A DNA stretch of 64,000 nt from Phytobacter massiliensis JC163. Its GTDB lineage: Bacteria; Pseudomonadota; Gammaproteobacteria; Enterobacterales; Enterobacteriaceae. Below, piece after piece: positions 10,948-21,310 of the stretch; within the stretch, counting starts at the first letter, position 1, and each line of letters starts with the position of its first letter. The translations under genes and the position numbers were made by a program. Under the pieces are notes generated by a model. It was not told the DNA's origin. It saw nothing but the letters and a program-made list of their open reading frames with translations, and ran no database searches. Where the stretch lies: the NCBI RefSeq assembly GCF_000321045.1, contig NZ_HE578947.1:178439-242438 (forward strand). The letters run 5' to 3'.

Positions 10948-11952
10948 ATGCGTAAGTCAGTTATTGCGATTATCATCATCGTGCTGGTAGTGCTCTACAC
11001 CTCTATCTTCGTCGTGAAAGAGGGTGAGCGTGGGATCAAGTTCCAGTTCAGCAGCGTCGTGCGTGACGGCGATAAAAAGCCGGTGATCTACGAGCCGGGT
11101 CTGCATTTTAAAGTGCCGTTCATTCAGTCGGTGAAAATGATGGACGCCCGTATCCAGACCATGGATAACCAGGCCGACCGCTTTGTCACCAAAGAGAAGA
11201 AAGACCTGATCGTCGACTCGTACATCAAGTGGCGCATTAGCGATTTCAGCCGTTACTTCCTGGCAACGGGCGGCGGCGATGTCTCTCAGGCGGAAGTGCT
11301 GTTGAAACGTAAGTTCTCGGACCGTCTGCGTTCTGAAATTGGTCGTCTTGATGTGAAAGACATCGTGACCGACTCCCGTGGCCGCCTGACGCTGGAGGTG
11401 CGTGACGCGCTGAACTCCGGCTCTGCGGGTACGGAAGACGAAGTGACCACCACGGCGGCGGATAACGAGATTGCCAAAGCGGCAGAGCGCGTGACGGCGG
11501 AAACCAACGGTAAAGTGCCGGTGGTGAACCCGAACAGCATGGCGGCGCTCGGTATCGAAGTGGTTGACGTGCGCATCAAACAGATCAACCTGCCGACCGA
11601 AGTCTCGGAAGCGATCTTCAACCGTATGCGTGCCGAGCGTGAAGCGGTTGCGCGTCGTCACCGTTCTCAGGGCCAGGAAGAGGCTGAGAAACTGCGTGCG
11701 GCGGCGGATTACGAAGTGACCAAAACGCTGGCGGAAGCCGAGCGTCAGGGCCGTATCCTGCGTGGTGAAGGCGATGCCGAAGCCGCCAAACTGTTCGCCG
11801 ACGCGTTCAGCCAGGACCCGGACTTCTACGCTTTCATCCGTAGCCTGCGCGCCTACGAGAGCAGCTTCCAGGGCAACCAGGATGTCATGGTGCTCAGCCC
11901 GGACAGCGATTTCTTCCGCTACATGAAGACACCCGCTACCGCGACACGCTAA
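10948..11952 (+). CDS. hflC: FtsH modulator HflC
   Basis: The SPFH-family partner of HflK in the HflKC-FtsH complex. An N-terminal membrane anchor (about residues 4-20, rich in Ile and Val) is followed by an SPFH domain and a charged helical segment (RAEREAVARRHRSQGQEEAEK) that packs in the HflKC cage. The length is 334 residues, as in E. coli. A rho-independent terminator follows 26 bases after the stop codon. Confidence 0.97.
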   Translation: MRKSVIAIIIIVLVVLYTSIFVVKEGERGIKFQFSSVVRDGDKKPVIYEPGLHFKVPFIQSVKMMDARIQTMDNQADRFVTKEKKDLIVDSYIKWRISDFSRYFLATGGGDVSQAEVLLKRKFSDRLRSEIGRLDVKDIVTDSRGRLTLEVRDALNSGSAGTEDEVTTTAADNEIAKAAERVTAETNGKVPVVNPNSMAALGIEVVDVRIKQINLPTEVSEAIFNRMRAEREAVARRHRSQGQEEAEKLRAAADYEVTKTLAEAERQGRILRGEGDAEAAKLFADAFSQDPDFYAFIRSLRAYESSFQGNQDVMVLSPDSDFFRYMKTPATATR

Positions 11953-11977
11953 ACTGCCGTAAGCGGTTTACGATACA

Positions 11978-12013
11978 AACCACCGTTCATACCCGAGCGG
12001 TGGTTTTCTTTTT
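11978..12013 (+). terminator. rho-independent terminator after hflC
   Basis: The arms AACCACCG (11978-11985) and CGGTGGTT (11998-12005) form an 8-bp stem with a 12-nt loop and are followed by a T-rich run. It should end or attenuate transcription between hflC and yjeT. Confidence 0.85.
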
Positions 12014-12026
12014 ACAGGGATAAAAA

Positions 12027-12224
12027 ATGAACGCGACGGTGTTGCTGGCGCTGGCGCTGGTACTGGTTCTTGAAGGGCTTGGCCCGCTGCTCTATCCGCG
12101 CGCATGGCGGCGGATGATCGCCACCATGAGCACCTTACCGGATAATTTGCTGCGTCGTTTTGGCGGCGGACTTGTGGTTGCAGGCGTGGTTATCTACTAC
12201 ATGTTGAGGAAAACGATTGGCTGA
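12027..12224 (+). CDS. yjeT: small inner-membrane protein YjeT (DUF2065)
   Basis: A 65-residue protein of the DUF2065 family with two hydrophobic segments, about residues 3-22 (an ALALVLVLEGLGPLLYP-type stretch) and 43-61, separated by a basic loop. No function is established. It keeps the E. coli position between hflC and purA. A terminator lies upstream, so it depends on readthrough or its own promoter. Confidence 0.9.
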   Translation: MNATVLLALALVLVLEGLGPLLYPRAWRRMIATMSTLPDNLLRRFGGGLVVAGVVIYYMLRKTIG

Positions 12225-12250
12225 TCAAAAATCAGCCGATTTTGCCATTT
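12219..12250 (+). terminator. hairpin overlapping the yjeT stop codon
   Basis: GGCTGAT (12219-12225) pairs with ATCAGCC (12231-12237), with a short A-rich loop and the trailing gattttgcc. The stem includes the yjeT stop codon. It is a plausible weak terminator before the purA promoter. Confidence 0.5.
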
Positions 12251-12304
12251 TTTGGGTACAAAAAGGGCTGTATATCTGAAAAAGCGATGGTAGAATCCAT
12301 TTTT

Positions 12305-13626
<1,322 letters not shown>

Positions 13627-13634
13627 TGATTGCA

Positions 13635-13662
13635 GGGGCTTGTTCGGCAAGCCCCTTTCTTC
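13635..13662 (+). terminator. rho-independent terminator after purA
   Basis: The perfect 8-bp stem GGGGCTTG/CAAGCCCC (13635-13642 and 13648-13655) with a 5-nt loop is followed by TTTCTT. It ends the purA transcript 9 bases after the stop codon. Confidence 0.9.
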
Positions 13663-13776
13663 CTGCTTTTTTCCCTTCGGATCAAATAAATTAGCGGCAT
13701 TCCTGTTGGCTGGTTTATCATCAATAGAGTCAATACCTGCGGGTATCTCACCTTTCTTACTGCTACTGAGGTAGAT

Positions 13777-14202
13777 GTGCAGTTAACAAGTTTTACGGAT
13801 TACGGATTACGTGCGCTGATTTATATGGCCTCTTTGCCAGAAGGAAAGATGACCAGCATCACCGAAGTCACGGATATCTATGGCGTTTCCCGTAATCATA
13901 TGGTCAAAATCATTAACCAGTTGAGTCGGGAAGGCTACGTTGCCGCCGTCAGGGGCAAAAACGGCGGTATTCGCCTTGGGCGAGCCGCGTCAGACATTGT
14001 TATTGGCGATGTCGTACGCTCCCTTGAGCCGCTGGCCCTGGTTAACTGTAATAGTGAGTTTTGCCATATTACTTCCGCCTGCCGCCTCAAGCGGGCGCTT
14101 GCAAAGGCCGTGCAGAGTTTCCTTAAGGAGCTGGATAACTACACGCTGGCCGATTTGGTTGAAGAGAATCAACCGCTTTATAAATTATTACTGGTGGAAT
14201 GA
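13777..14202 (+). CDS. nsrR: nitric-oxide-sensing repressor NsrR (GTG start)
   Basis: An Rrf2-family iron-sulfur repressor that leaves its operators when nitric oxide attacks its cluster. The 141-residue protein has the N-terminal winged helix (about 1-70) and the cluster ligands Cys91, Cys96 and Cys102, with Asp8 also conserved. The start codon is GTG at 13777. It is the first gene before rnr (38-bp gap), as in E. coli. A likely target, ytfE, lies at 49.6-50.3 kb in this window with a matching operator. Confidence 0.96.
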   Translation: MQLTSFTDYGLRALIYMASLPEGKMTSITEVTDIYGVSRNHMVKIINQLSREGYVAAVRGKNGGIRLGRAASDIVIGDVVRSLEPLALVNCNSEFCHITSACRLKRALAKAVQSFLKELDNYTLADLVEENQPLYKLLLVE

Positions 14203-14240
14203 CGCTGTTCGCCACCGGAGATGACAACGGAGGAACCGCC

Positions 14241-16685
14241 ATGTCACACGATCCTTTCCAGGAACGCGAAGCTGAAAAATACGCTAACCCCATCCCCAGC
14301 CGCGAATTTATCCTCGAACATTTAACTAAACGTGAAAAACCGGCCAGCCGCGATGAGCTGGCGGTTGAACTCAATATTGAAGGCGAAGAGCAGCATGAAG
14401 CGCTGCGTCGCCGCCTGCGCGCTATGGAGCGCGACGGGCAACTGGTCTTTACCCGCCGTCAGTGCTATGCCCTGCCGGAACGTCTCGACCTGCTAAAAGG
14501 CACCGTTATCGGCCACCGCGATGGCTACGGGTTTCTGCGCGTTGAAGGGCGCAAAGACGACCTGTACCTCTCCAGCGAGCAGATGAAAATGTGTATTCAT
14601 GGCGATCAAATTCTGGCGCAGCCGCTGGGTGCCGATCGCAAAGGCCGCCGCGAAGCGCGCGTGGTGCGCGTACTGGTACCGAAAACCAGCCAGATTGTCG
14701 GGCGTTACTTTACCGACGCGGGCGTCGGCTTTGTGGTGCCGGACGACAGCCGTTTGAGCTTTGACATCCTCATCCCGCCGGAAGAGGTTATGGGCGCACG
14801 AATGGGCTTTGTGGTGGTGGTTGAGCTGACGCAGCGCCCCACGCGCCGTACCAAAGCCGTGGGTAAAATTGTTGAGGTGCTGGGTGACAATATGGGCACC
14901 GGCATGGCCGTTGATATGGCGCTGCGCACCCATGAAATTCCTTACATCTGGCCGAAGGCGGTCGAAGAACAGGTTGCCGGGCTGAAAGAAGAGGTGCCGG
15001 AAGAGGCCAAAGCGGGGCGCGTGGATCTGCGTAAGCTGCCGCTGGTCACCATTGATGGCGAAGATGCCCGCGACTTTGACGATGCCGTTTACTGCGAGAA
15101 AAAACGCGGCGGCGGCTGGCGCTTATGGGTGGCAATTGCTGACGTCAGCTACTACGTGCGTACGGGCACGCCGCTGGATGCCGAAGCCCGCAGCCGCGGC
15201 ACCTCGGTCTACTTCCCATCGCAGGTCGTACCGATGCTGCCGGAAGTGCTCTCTAACGGCCTATGCTCCCTTAACCCGCAGGTGGACAGGCTCTGCATGG
15301 TGTGTGAAATGACCGTTTCCGCCAAAGGCCGTCTGACCGGGGCGAAATTCTATGAAGCGGTAATGAGCTCTCACGCGCGCCTGACCTACACCAAAGTGTG
15401 GCATATGCTGCAGGGCGACCAGGATCTGCGCGAGCAGTACGCGCCGCTGGTGAAACATATCGAAGAGCTGCATAACCTCTACAAAGCGCTGGATGAGGCG
15501 CGCACCGAGCGCGGCGGCATCTCTTTTGAGAGCGAAGAAGCGAAGTTTATTTTTAACGCTGAGCGCCGCATTGAACGTATCGAACAGACCCAGCGCAACG
15601 ACGCCCACAAGCTTATTGAAGAGTGCATGATCCTCGCCAACATCTCCGCCGCCCGTTTTGTGGAGAAAGCCCAGGAGCCTGCGCTGTTCCGTATTCACGA
15701 TAAACCGACCACTGAGGCGATCACCTCTTTCCGCTCGGTGCTGGCGGAGCTGGGGCTGGAGTTGCCCGGCGGCAACAAGCCGGAGCCGCGTGATTACGCC
15801 GAGCTGCTGGAGTCCGTTGCCGATCGCCCGGACGCGGAAATGCTGCAAACCATGCTGCTGCGCTCCATGAAACAGGCGATTTACGATCCGGAAAACCGGG
15901 GGCACTTCGGCCTGGCGTTGCAATCTTACGCCCACTTTACCTCGCCGATTCGCCGCTATCCTGACCTGTCGCTGCATCGCGCCATTAAGTATCTGCTGGC
16001 GAAAGAGCAGGGCAACAAGGGCAACACCACCCCAACGGGCGGCTACCACTATTCGCTGGAAGAGATGCTGCAGCTGGGCCAGCACTGCTCCATGACCGAA
16101 CGCCGCGCTGACGAAGCGACCCGTGACGTTGCGGACTGGCTCAAGTGCGACTTTATGCTCGATCAGGTGGGCAACGTCTTTAAAGGCGTTATCGCCAGCG
16201 TCACCGGTTTTGGCTTCTTCGTGCGTCTTGATGAACTGTTTATCGACGGTCTGGTGCATGTCTCCTCGCTGGATAATGACTACTACCGTTTCGACCAGGT
16301 AGGCCAGCGCCTGATCGGCGAGTCCGGCGGGCAGACTTACCGCCTGGGCGACCGGGTTGAGGTGCGTGTTGAGGCGGTGAACATGGACGAGCGTAAAATC
16401 GACTTCTCGCTGATTTCCAGCGAACGCGGCCCGCGTAACGTCGGTAAAACCGAGCGCGAGCGCAGTAAGAAAGGCGGCGCGAAACCCGCAGGCAAACCTT
16501 CCGGGCAGCGTCGGCAGGTGGGTAAAAAAGCCAATTTCGAACCTGACAGCGCGTTTCGCAAAGGAAAAGAGGGCGGCGCGAAGGTGAAGAAAGAGAAAAA
16601 AGCCAAAAAGCCGTCGGCGAAAACGCAAAAGATCGCCGCCGCCACGAAAGCCAAAAGAGCAGCCAAAAAGAAAACGGCTGAATAA
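14241..16685 (+). CDS. rnr: exoribonuclease R
   Basis: A 3'-to-5' hydrolytic exoribonuclease that degrades structured RNA, also involved in trans-translation and cold adaptation. The 814-residue protein has an N-terminal helix-turn-helix region, two cold-shock domains, the RNB catalytic domain with the acidic cluster [12 protein letters not shown], an S1 domain ([19 protein letters not shown]) and a very Lys-rich tail. The start MSHDPFQ is chosen by homology; a start at 14199 would overlap nsrR. In E. coli rlmB follows directly; here a terminator and an 11-kb accessory block intervene. Confidence 0.97.
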   Translation: MSHDPFQEREAEKYANPIPSREFILEHLTKREKPASRDELAVELNIEGEEQHEALRRRLRAMERDGQLVFTRRQCYALPERLDLLKGTVIGHRDGYGFLRVEGRKDDLYLSSEQMKMCIHGDQILAQPLGADRKGRREARVVRVLVPKTSQIVGRYFTDAGVGFVVPDDSRLSFDILIPPEEVMGARMGFVVVVELTQRPTRRTKAVGKIVEVLGDNMGTGMAVDMALRTHEIPYIWPKAVEEQVAGLKEEVPEEAKAGRVDLRKLPLVTIDGEDARDFDDAVYCEKKRGGGWRLWVAIADVSYYVRTGTPLDAEARSRGTSVYFPSQVVPMLPEVLSNGLCSLNPQVDRLCMVCEMTVSAKGRLTGAKFYEAVMSSHARLTYTKVWHMLQGDQDLREQYAPLVKHIEELHNLYKALDEARTERGGISFESEEAKFIFNAERRIERIEQTQRNDAHKLIEECMILANISAARFVEKAQEPALFRIHDKPTTEAITSFRSVLAELGLELPGGNKPEPRDYAELLESVADRPDAEMLQTMLLRSMKQAIYDPENRGHFGLALQSYAHFTSPIRRYPDLSLHRAIKYLLAKEQGNKGNTTPTGGYHYSLEEMLQLGQHCSMTERRADEATRDVADWLKCDFMLDQVGNVFKGVIASVTGFGFFVRLDELFIDGLVHVSSLDNDYYRFDQVGQRLIGESGGQTYRLGDRVEVRVEAVNMDERKIDFSLISSERGPRNVGKTERERSKKGGAKPAGKPSGQRRQVGKKANFEPDSAFRKGKEGGAKVKKEKKAKKPSAKTQKIAAATKAKRAAKKKTAE

Positions 16686-16692
16686 CCCGATA

Positions 16693-16729
16693 AATAACCC
16701 CTCTGTGCGCAGAGGGGTTATTCTTTTTT
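16693..16729 (+). terminator. strong terminator after rnr
   Basis: A perfect 12-bp stem (AATAACCCCTCT, 16693-16704, with its complement at 16711-16722) with a 6-nt loop runs into CTTTTTT. It separates rnr from the accessory block and implies that the block has its own promoter. Confidence 0.93.
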
Positions 16730-16894
16730 AGCGTAATATATTCCCTTCCGTAATAGCAACAGCCCGCCAGACGTCTATTTTCCTGCTTATCTCAAAACCG
16801 CAAATCGATATTTAGTATTAGTGATTAGCCGCCAGAAACGGATGTGTATAGTGACTTTCGAACACTTATTCGTTTATTTAAGCAAGGAGCAGTC

Positions 16895-17911
16895 ATGCAT
16901 CTGGCGCGTTTTCCCCGACTTTCTCTCGGCCATTTTCCCACCCCACTTGAGCCGCTGAATAATCTCTCTGAGTTACTCGGCGGTCCGAAAATATGGATTA
17001 AGCGTGACGATGCGACTGGCCTTGCCACCGGCGGGAATAAAACCCGTAAGCTTGAATTCCTGCTGGCCGATGCGCTGGCGAAAAAAGCCGATGTGATTAT
17101 CACCCAGGGCGCTACCCAGTCAAACCATGTACGCCAGACTATCGCCGGCGCGGCGAAGCTGGGGCTTAAGGCAAAAGTTCTGCTGGAGAAACGCGTTACC
17201 GATTTTGGTGAAGATTACCAGCGCTCCGGCAACGTGCTGCTGGATGAGCTGCTCGGCGGCGAGATTGTCGCTCATCTGCCCGGCGGCATCGATATGCAGC
17301 AGGCGATGGAAACCTACGCAGCGGAACTGCGCGAACAGGGACATAACCCTTACGTTATCCCCGGCGGCGGCTCAAACCCGACGGGGGCGCTGGGATATGT
17401 GGCCTGCGCAGAAGAGCTGCTTTACCAGTCTTCGCAGCTGCGCCTGCGTATCGATCATATCGTGCACGCTACCGGCAGTACCGGAACCCAGGCCGGGCTG
17501 GTCGCCGGATTTACCGCCACCCACAGTCACGTGCCGGTGCTCGGTATCAGCGTACGCGCCCCGAAGGAAAAGCAGGAAGAGAACGTCTGGAATCTGGCTT
17601 CGCGTACCCGTGAACTGCTGGGCGTGGCGGGGGAGCTGCCGCGTGATGCGGTGGTGGCGAACAGCGACTACGTGGGCGATGGCTATGGGTTGCCTACCGC
17701 CAGCATGCTGGAGGCGTTAACGCTGTTTGCCCGCCATGAAGGGATCTTGCTGGACCCGGTCTACTCCGGTAAAGGCGCTGCCGGGCTTATCGATTTAATC
17801 CGCAAAGGCCACTTCCGCCAGGATGAGAACGTGGTCTTTATCCATACCGGCGGCGCGGTTGGCCTGTTTGGTTATCGTCAGGTGCTGGAGGCCCGCGCCC
17901 GTCATGGCTAA
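16895..17911 (+). CDS. PLP-dependent DcyD/CuyA-family lyase
   Basis: A fold-type-II PLP enzyme of the ACC deaminase/D-cysteine desulfhydrase family. The PLP lysine is expected at Lys49 in [10 protein letters not shown]; the QSNH motif, the glycine-rich [12 protein letters not shown] and [10 protein letters not shown] (phosphate binding), and the C-terminal [11 protein letters not shown] are all present. Across its whole length, including the MHLARFPR start, it looks closer to L-cysteate sulfo-lyase CuyA (cysteate to pyruvate, sulfite and ammonium) than to E. coli DcyD (D-cysteine to pyruvate, sulfide and ammonium). The 338-residue start at 16895 follows AAGGAG. The substrate assignment is inference. 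Confidence 0.85.
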   Translation: MHLARFPRLSLGHFPTPLEPLNNLSELLGGPKIWIKRDDATGLATGGNKTRKLEFLLADALAKKADVIITQGATQSNHVRQTIAGAAKLGLKAKVLLEKRVTDFGEDYQRSGNVLLDELLGGEIVAHLPGGIDMQQAMETYAAELREQGHNPYVIPGGGSNPTGALGYVACAEELLYQSSQLRLRIDHIVHATGSTGTQAGLVAGFTATHSHVPVLGISVRAPKEKQEENVWNLASRTRELLGVAGELPRDAVVANSDYVGDGYGLPTASMLEALTLFARHEGILLDPVYSGKGAAGLIDLIRKGHFRQDENVVFIHTGGAVGLFGYRQVLEARARHG

Positions 17912-18629
17912 GCCTTTTTTACTGGGCGTGCTGGGCGGCATGGGGCCGCTCGCTACCCTCGATTTTCAACATAAGTTGCTGGAAGCGACGCCAGCCCTTA
18001 GCGACCAGCAGCATCTTCCCTCGGTGGTATGGAATGTGCCGCAGATCGCCGATCGGCAAAAGGCACTGGCCGGGACAGGGCCGTCGCCGTTGCCTGAGCT
18101 GCTGGCGGGCATCAACAAGCTCAACCAGGCAGGAGCGAGCCATATCGTTATTCCCTGCAATACGGCGCATCACTGGTATGAGCCGCTCAGGGCCGCCAGC
18201 GATGCGACCGTGCTGCACATCGTGGATGCTACGGTCGATGCCCTGCTGCAGACGGCAGAAAGGCCGCAGCGCGTTGGCATTATCGCCACCAAAGGCACGC
18301 TGGATGCCGGATGGTATCAGCAAAAACTGGCCAGCCATGACATTGAAGCCGTGCTGCCGAAGGAGCAGGAGCTGACGGAGTGGTTTGTGCCCGGCTGCTA
18401 TGCCGTGAAACGTGGCGCGCTGCATGAAGGGGGAGAGTTGCTCTCCCGTCAGGCGCAGGCGCTACTGGCACGCGGCGCACAACAGCTGGTGCTGGCCTGT
18501 ACGGAGGTGCCGGTGGCGCTGCGGGCGGTTAACGCGCCATCTCTTTCGCTTGCGCACGATCCCGCGCAGGCGCTGGCGGAGCGATGTTCCCGTCTCTGGC
18601 AAGAATATCGTCTTACCCAACTGGCGTAA
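17904..18629 (+). CDS. aspartate/glutamate racemase family protein
   Basis: A 241-residue member of the cofactor-independent Asp/Glu/hydantoin racemase family. Both catalytic cysteines are visible, in IPCNTAHHW (about residue 77) and LACTEVP (about 195), with the N-terminal [11 protein letters not shown] motif. Its start overlaps the lyase gene by 8 bases, which implies coupled translation. A racemase beside a stereospecific amino-acid lyase suggests that it converts the unused enantiomer of the lyase substrate. An unrelated aspartate racemase role cannot be excluded. Confidence 0.88.
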   Translation: MAKPFLLGVLGGMGPLATLDFQHKLLEATPALSDQQHLPSVVWNVPQIADRQKALAGTGPSPLPELLAGINKLNQAGASHIVIPCNTAHHWYEPLRAASDATVLHIVDATVDALLQTAERPQRVGIIATKGTLDAGWYQQKLASHDIEAVLPKEQELTEWFVPGCYAVKRGALHEGGELLSRQAQALLARGAQQLVLACTEVPVALRAVNAPSLSLAHDPAQALAERCSRLWQEYRLTQLA

Positions 18630-18711
18630 TTTGCCATGCATTAACCCGCTATTTTCACCCGTATTGCCGGGCGATATGACTATGACTCGCACTTAGCGAA
18701 AGGAATAAAAG

Positions 18712-19713
18712 ATGAAAACAACTCTCAGTTTATTACTGGCGGCAGGCAGCCTGTGGGCCAATATTACCTTTGCCGCCGCGCCCGATGAGGTACGCGTCGC
18801 CTACAGCGGCGGCTCGCAGGTATTAATGCTGGCTAAAGCGGATGGCTCCCTGGATAAAGCCCTGAACAGCAAGGTGAAGTGGGTGCAATTTGCCTCCGGC
18901 GCGGACGCGCTTAATTTTTTCGCCAGCAACGCCATTGATATTGCTAATTTCGGCTCCAGCCCGGCGACAGCGGGTATCGTACGTAAATTACCAGTGGAGA
19001 TTATTGGCGTCTCTGGGGTCATCGCCAGCTATGAGCGTTTAATTGGCAAAGACGGCATCAACACGATTAAAGATATTGAAGGGAAACGCGTCGGCTACCC
19101 ACCTAACTCTACCGCACAATATGCGCTGGAAGCGGCTATCAGCGTCAACAAACTGGACCGCAGCAAAATTACCCTTTTGCCGCTGCGTCCGGCGGAAATG
19201 GTCGCCGCATGGAAACGTGGCGATATCGATGCAGGGTACGTCTGGGCGCCCTTCGCTCAGGAGCTGGAATCCTCCGGCGGTCATCAGGTCTTCGCCACCA
19301 AAGATCTGCAGAAAGACGGCTACCTGATTTACAACAACTATGTGGTGCGCAAAGCCTTTGCAGAACAGTACCCGGAGGCGGTGAGCGCCTTCCTGCGCGT
19401 GCATCAGCAAAAGGTGGATGAGTTCAAACAAGACCCGGAACGCGCCGCGGCGATTGTAGCGAAGGAGGTCGGGGCACCGGTCACCACCGCGGCAAACACC
19501 CTGGGCGGACTGGAATACCCGACCCTTGCCGAGCAGGGCACCGCCGACTGGCTGGGTAACGGCTCTGCCACCTCCCAAAGCGGCATCGGCAAGGCGCTGA
19601 CGAAAACCTCAAACTTCCTTGCGGGCATTGGCGAGATCCGCAAGCGTGACATTCCCGCCAACTGGGATGCAGCTATCGACTCCCGTTATATCAGGGACGC
19701 GGCGGCAAAATGA
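18712..19713 (+). CDS. TauA-like ABC importer binding protein
   Basis: A periplasmic binding protein of the TauA/SsuA (nitrate/sulfonate/taurine) family, 333 residues. A signal peptide (about 1-22, ending FAAA) is followed by the family features YSGGSQVLMLAKADG, NFGSSPATAG, the KRVGYPPNSTAQYAL segment and AGYVWAPFAQEL. In E. coli the paralogue TauA binds taurine. The stop codon overlaps the permease start as ATGA. The ligand is not certain; the neighbouring lyase makes a sulfonated or sulfur-containing amino acid plausible. Confidence 0.88.
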   Translation: MKTTLSLLLAAGSLWANITFAAAPDEVRVAYSGGSQVLMLAKADGSLDKALNSKVKWVQFASGADALNFFASNAIDIANFGSSPATAGIVRKLPVEIIGVSGVIASYERLIGKDGINTIKDIEGKRVGYPPNSTAQYALEAAISVNKLDRSKITLLPLRPAEMVAAWKRGDIDAGYVWAPFAQELESSGGHQVFATKDLQKDGYLIYNNYVVRKAFAEQYPEAVSAFLRVHQQKVDEFKQDPERAAAIVAKEVGAPVTTAANTLGGLEYPTLAEQGTADWLGNGSATSQSGIGKALTKTSNFLAGIGEIRKRDIPANWDAAIDSRYIRDAAAK

Positions 19714-20480
19714 AATTAGGTCAACATGTCGCTATCAGCGTGGTGTCGGTGGCGATTTTCTTTGCGCTCTGGCAGCTGGCCGCCACCCGGCAATGGGTAG
19801 ACCCGCTGCTGCTGCCGTCATTGACGGATATCGGCCTGACGGCAGAGGAGCTGCTGGCGGACGGCTACCGGCAGGTGCCGCTCTGGCAGCACGTGGCGGT
19901 AAGCCTCGCCCGCGCGCTGAGCGCGTTTGCCGTGGCGATTGTTCTTGGCATTCCGCTGGGGCTGCTGATGGGGTTATCGGCCGGTCTTTCCGCCGCGCTC
20001 AACCCTTTTGTGCAGTTTCTGCGCCCGCTGCCGAAGATTGCCCTCATCCCGTTGGCGGTGGTCTGGCTGGGAATTGGCGAGGCGTCGAAGTTCTTCCTGA
20101 TCTTTATCGCCACCTTCCTGAGCGTGGTGGTGGGGGCGTCGGCGGCGGTAGAGCGAATTGGCCGGGCGCGCATTCGCGTGGCCCAGACCCTGGGAGCCAG
20201 CAAAGGGCAGATCTTTCTGCGCGTGGTGCTGCCGGATGCGCTGCCGGATCTCTTCACCACCGTCAGGCTCTCCATTGGCATCGGCTGGACATCGCTGATC
20301 GCCGCTGAGATGGTCGCCGCCAGTTCCGGTCTTGGCTGGATGGTGATTAACGCCAGCTCTTACTTACGTACCGATATCGTCATGCTCGGCATTCTGCTGC
20401 TGGGCGGGACGGGCTATCTGCTGGATTTATTACTGCTGGGACTGCAACGCCTGTTTGTCCCGTGGGCGGGGAAAGAATAA
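19710..20480 (+). CDS. TauC-like ABC importer permease
   Basis: A 256-residue inner-membrane permease of the SsuC/TauC family with about six membrane segments and the cytoplasmic EAA loop around GASKGQIFLRVVLPDALPDLF, which contacts the ATPase. It overlaps the binding-protein gene by 4 bases and the ATPase gene by 1 base (TAATG), a tightly coupled three-gene importer unit. Gene order here is binding protein, permease, ATPase, whereas E. coli tau is A-B-C. Confidence 0.9.
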   Translation: MKLGQHVAISVVSVAIFFALWQLAATRQWVDPLLLPSLTDIGLTAEELLADGYRQVPLWQHVAVSLARALSAFAVAIVLGIPLGLLMGLSAGLSAALNPFVQFLRPLPKIALIPLAVVWLGIGEASKFFLIFIATFLSVVVGASAAVERIGRARIRVAQTLGASKGQIFLRVVLPDALPDLFTTVRLSIGIGWTSLIAAEMVAASSGLGWMVINASSYLRTDIVMLGILLLGGTGYLLDLLLLGLQRLFVPWAGKE

Positions 20481-21256
20481 TGAGTGCCATCGCGCTTGAA
20501 AATGTATCGCTCTCGTTTGCGGCAAAACCGCAGCCGTTTACCGTGCTGGAAGGCATCAACCTTACGCTGGAAAAAGGCGAGTTCGTGGTGCTGCTGGGGC
20601 CGTCCGGCTGCGGCAAATCTACCATCCTCAACCTGGTGGCTGGCTTTACTCAACCCGACAGTGGCCGCGTACTGGCGACCGGAAAACCAGTGCGTCAGCC
20701 CGGGCCGGAGCGCGGCATGATCTTCCAGCAGCCCAACCTGTTCCCCTGGCTGACGGTGCTGGATAACGTCACCTTCGGCCCCCGGCTGGGGCGCTATCAA
20801 AAAGAAGAGGTCAACGCGCGGGCGCTGGGCTGGCTTAAGCGTGTTGGGCTTAAAGGCTTCGAAAATCATGCCCCGTGGCAGCTTTCCGGCGGCATGAAGC
20901 AGCGCGTGGCGCTGGCCCGCGCCTGGCTGCCGGAGCCGGAAGTTCTGCTGCTGGATGAGCCTTTCGGCGCGCTGGACGCGCAAACCCGGCTGATGATGCA
21001 GGAACTGCTGCGGGAGGCCTGGCTTGCCACCGGCACCACCCTGCTGTTTGTTACCCATGATGTGGAGGAGGCGTTGTTCCTGGCCGACCGCATCCTGGTG
21101 ATGTCGGCGAAGCCCGGAAAGATCGTCGAAGAGATTGCCCTGCCTTTTGGCCGCGAGCGGGATATAGAAACGCTCGCGGAACACCCGTGCTACGGCGAAA
21201 TCAAGCAACACGTCCTGCATCGCGTGCGCCAGGAGGCGAAGCGCCATTTAGGTTAA
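20480..21256 (+). CDS. TauB-like ABC importer ATPase
   Basis: A 258-residue nucleotide-binding protein with Walker A GPSGCGKST, Q-loop FQQPNLFPW, signature LSGGMKQR, Walker B LLLDEPFGALD and the switch histidine in THDVEEA. The PNLFPWLTV and EPFGALDA forms are typical of TauB/SsuB. The start at 20480 overlaps the permease stop as TAATG; an earlier GTG at 20462 is less likely. It completes the importer with the two preceding genes. No TauD or SsuD oxygenase gene follows. Confidence 0.92.
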   Translation: MSAIALENVSLSFAAKPQPFTVLEGINLTLEKGEFVVLLGPSGCGKSTILNLVAGFTQPDSGRVLATGKPVRQPGPERGMIFQQPNLFPWLTVLDNVTFGPRLGRYQKEEVNARALGWLKRVGLKGFENHAPWQLSGGMKQRVALARAWLPEPEVLLLDEPFGALDAQTRLMMQELLREAWLATGTTLLFVTHDVEEALFLADRILVMSAKPGKIVEEIALPFGRERDIETLAEHPCYGEIKQHVLHRVRQEAKRHLG

Positions 21257-21310
21257 CCCTGTGTTCCCGGTGTCGGGAATGAATCAACTGTCATTACTGA
21301 GGTGGAAGCA

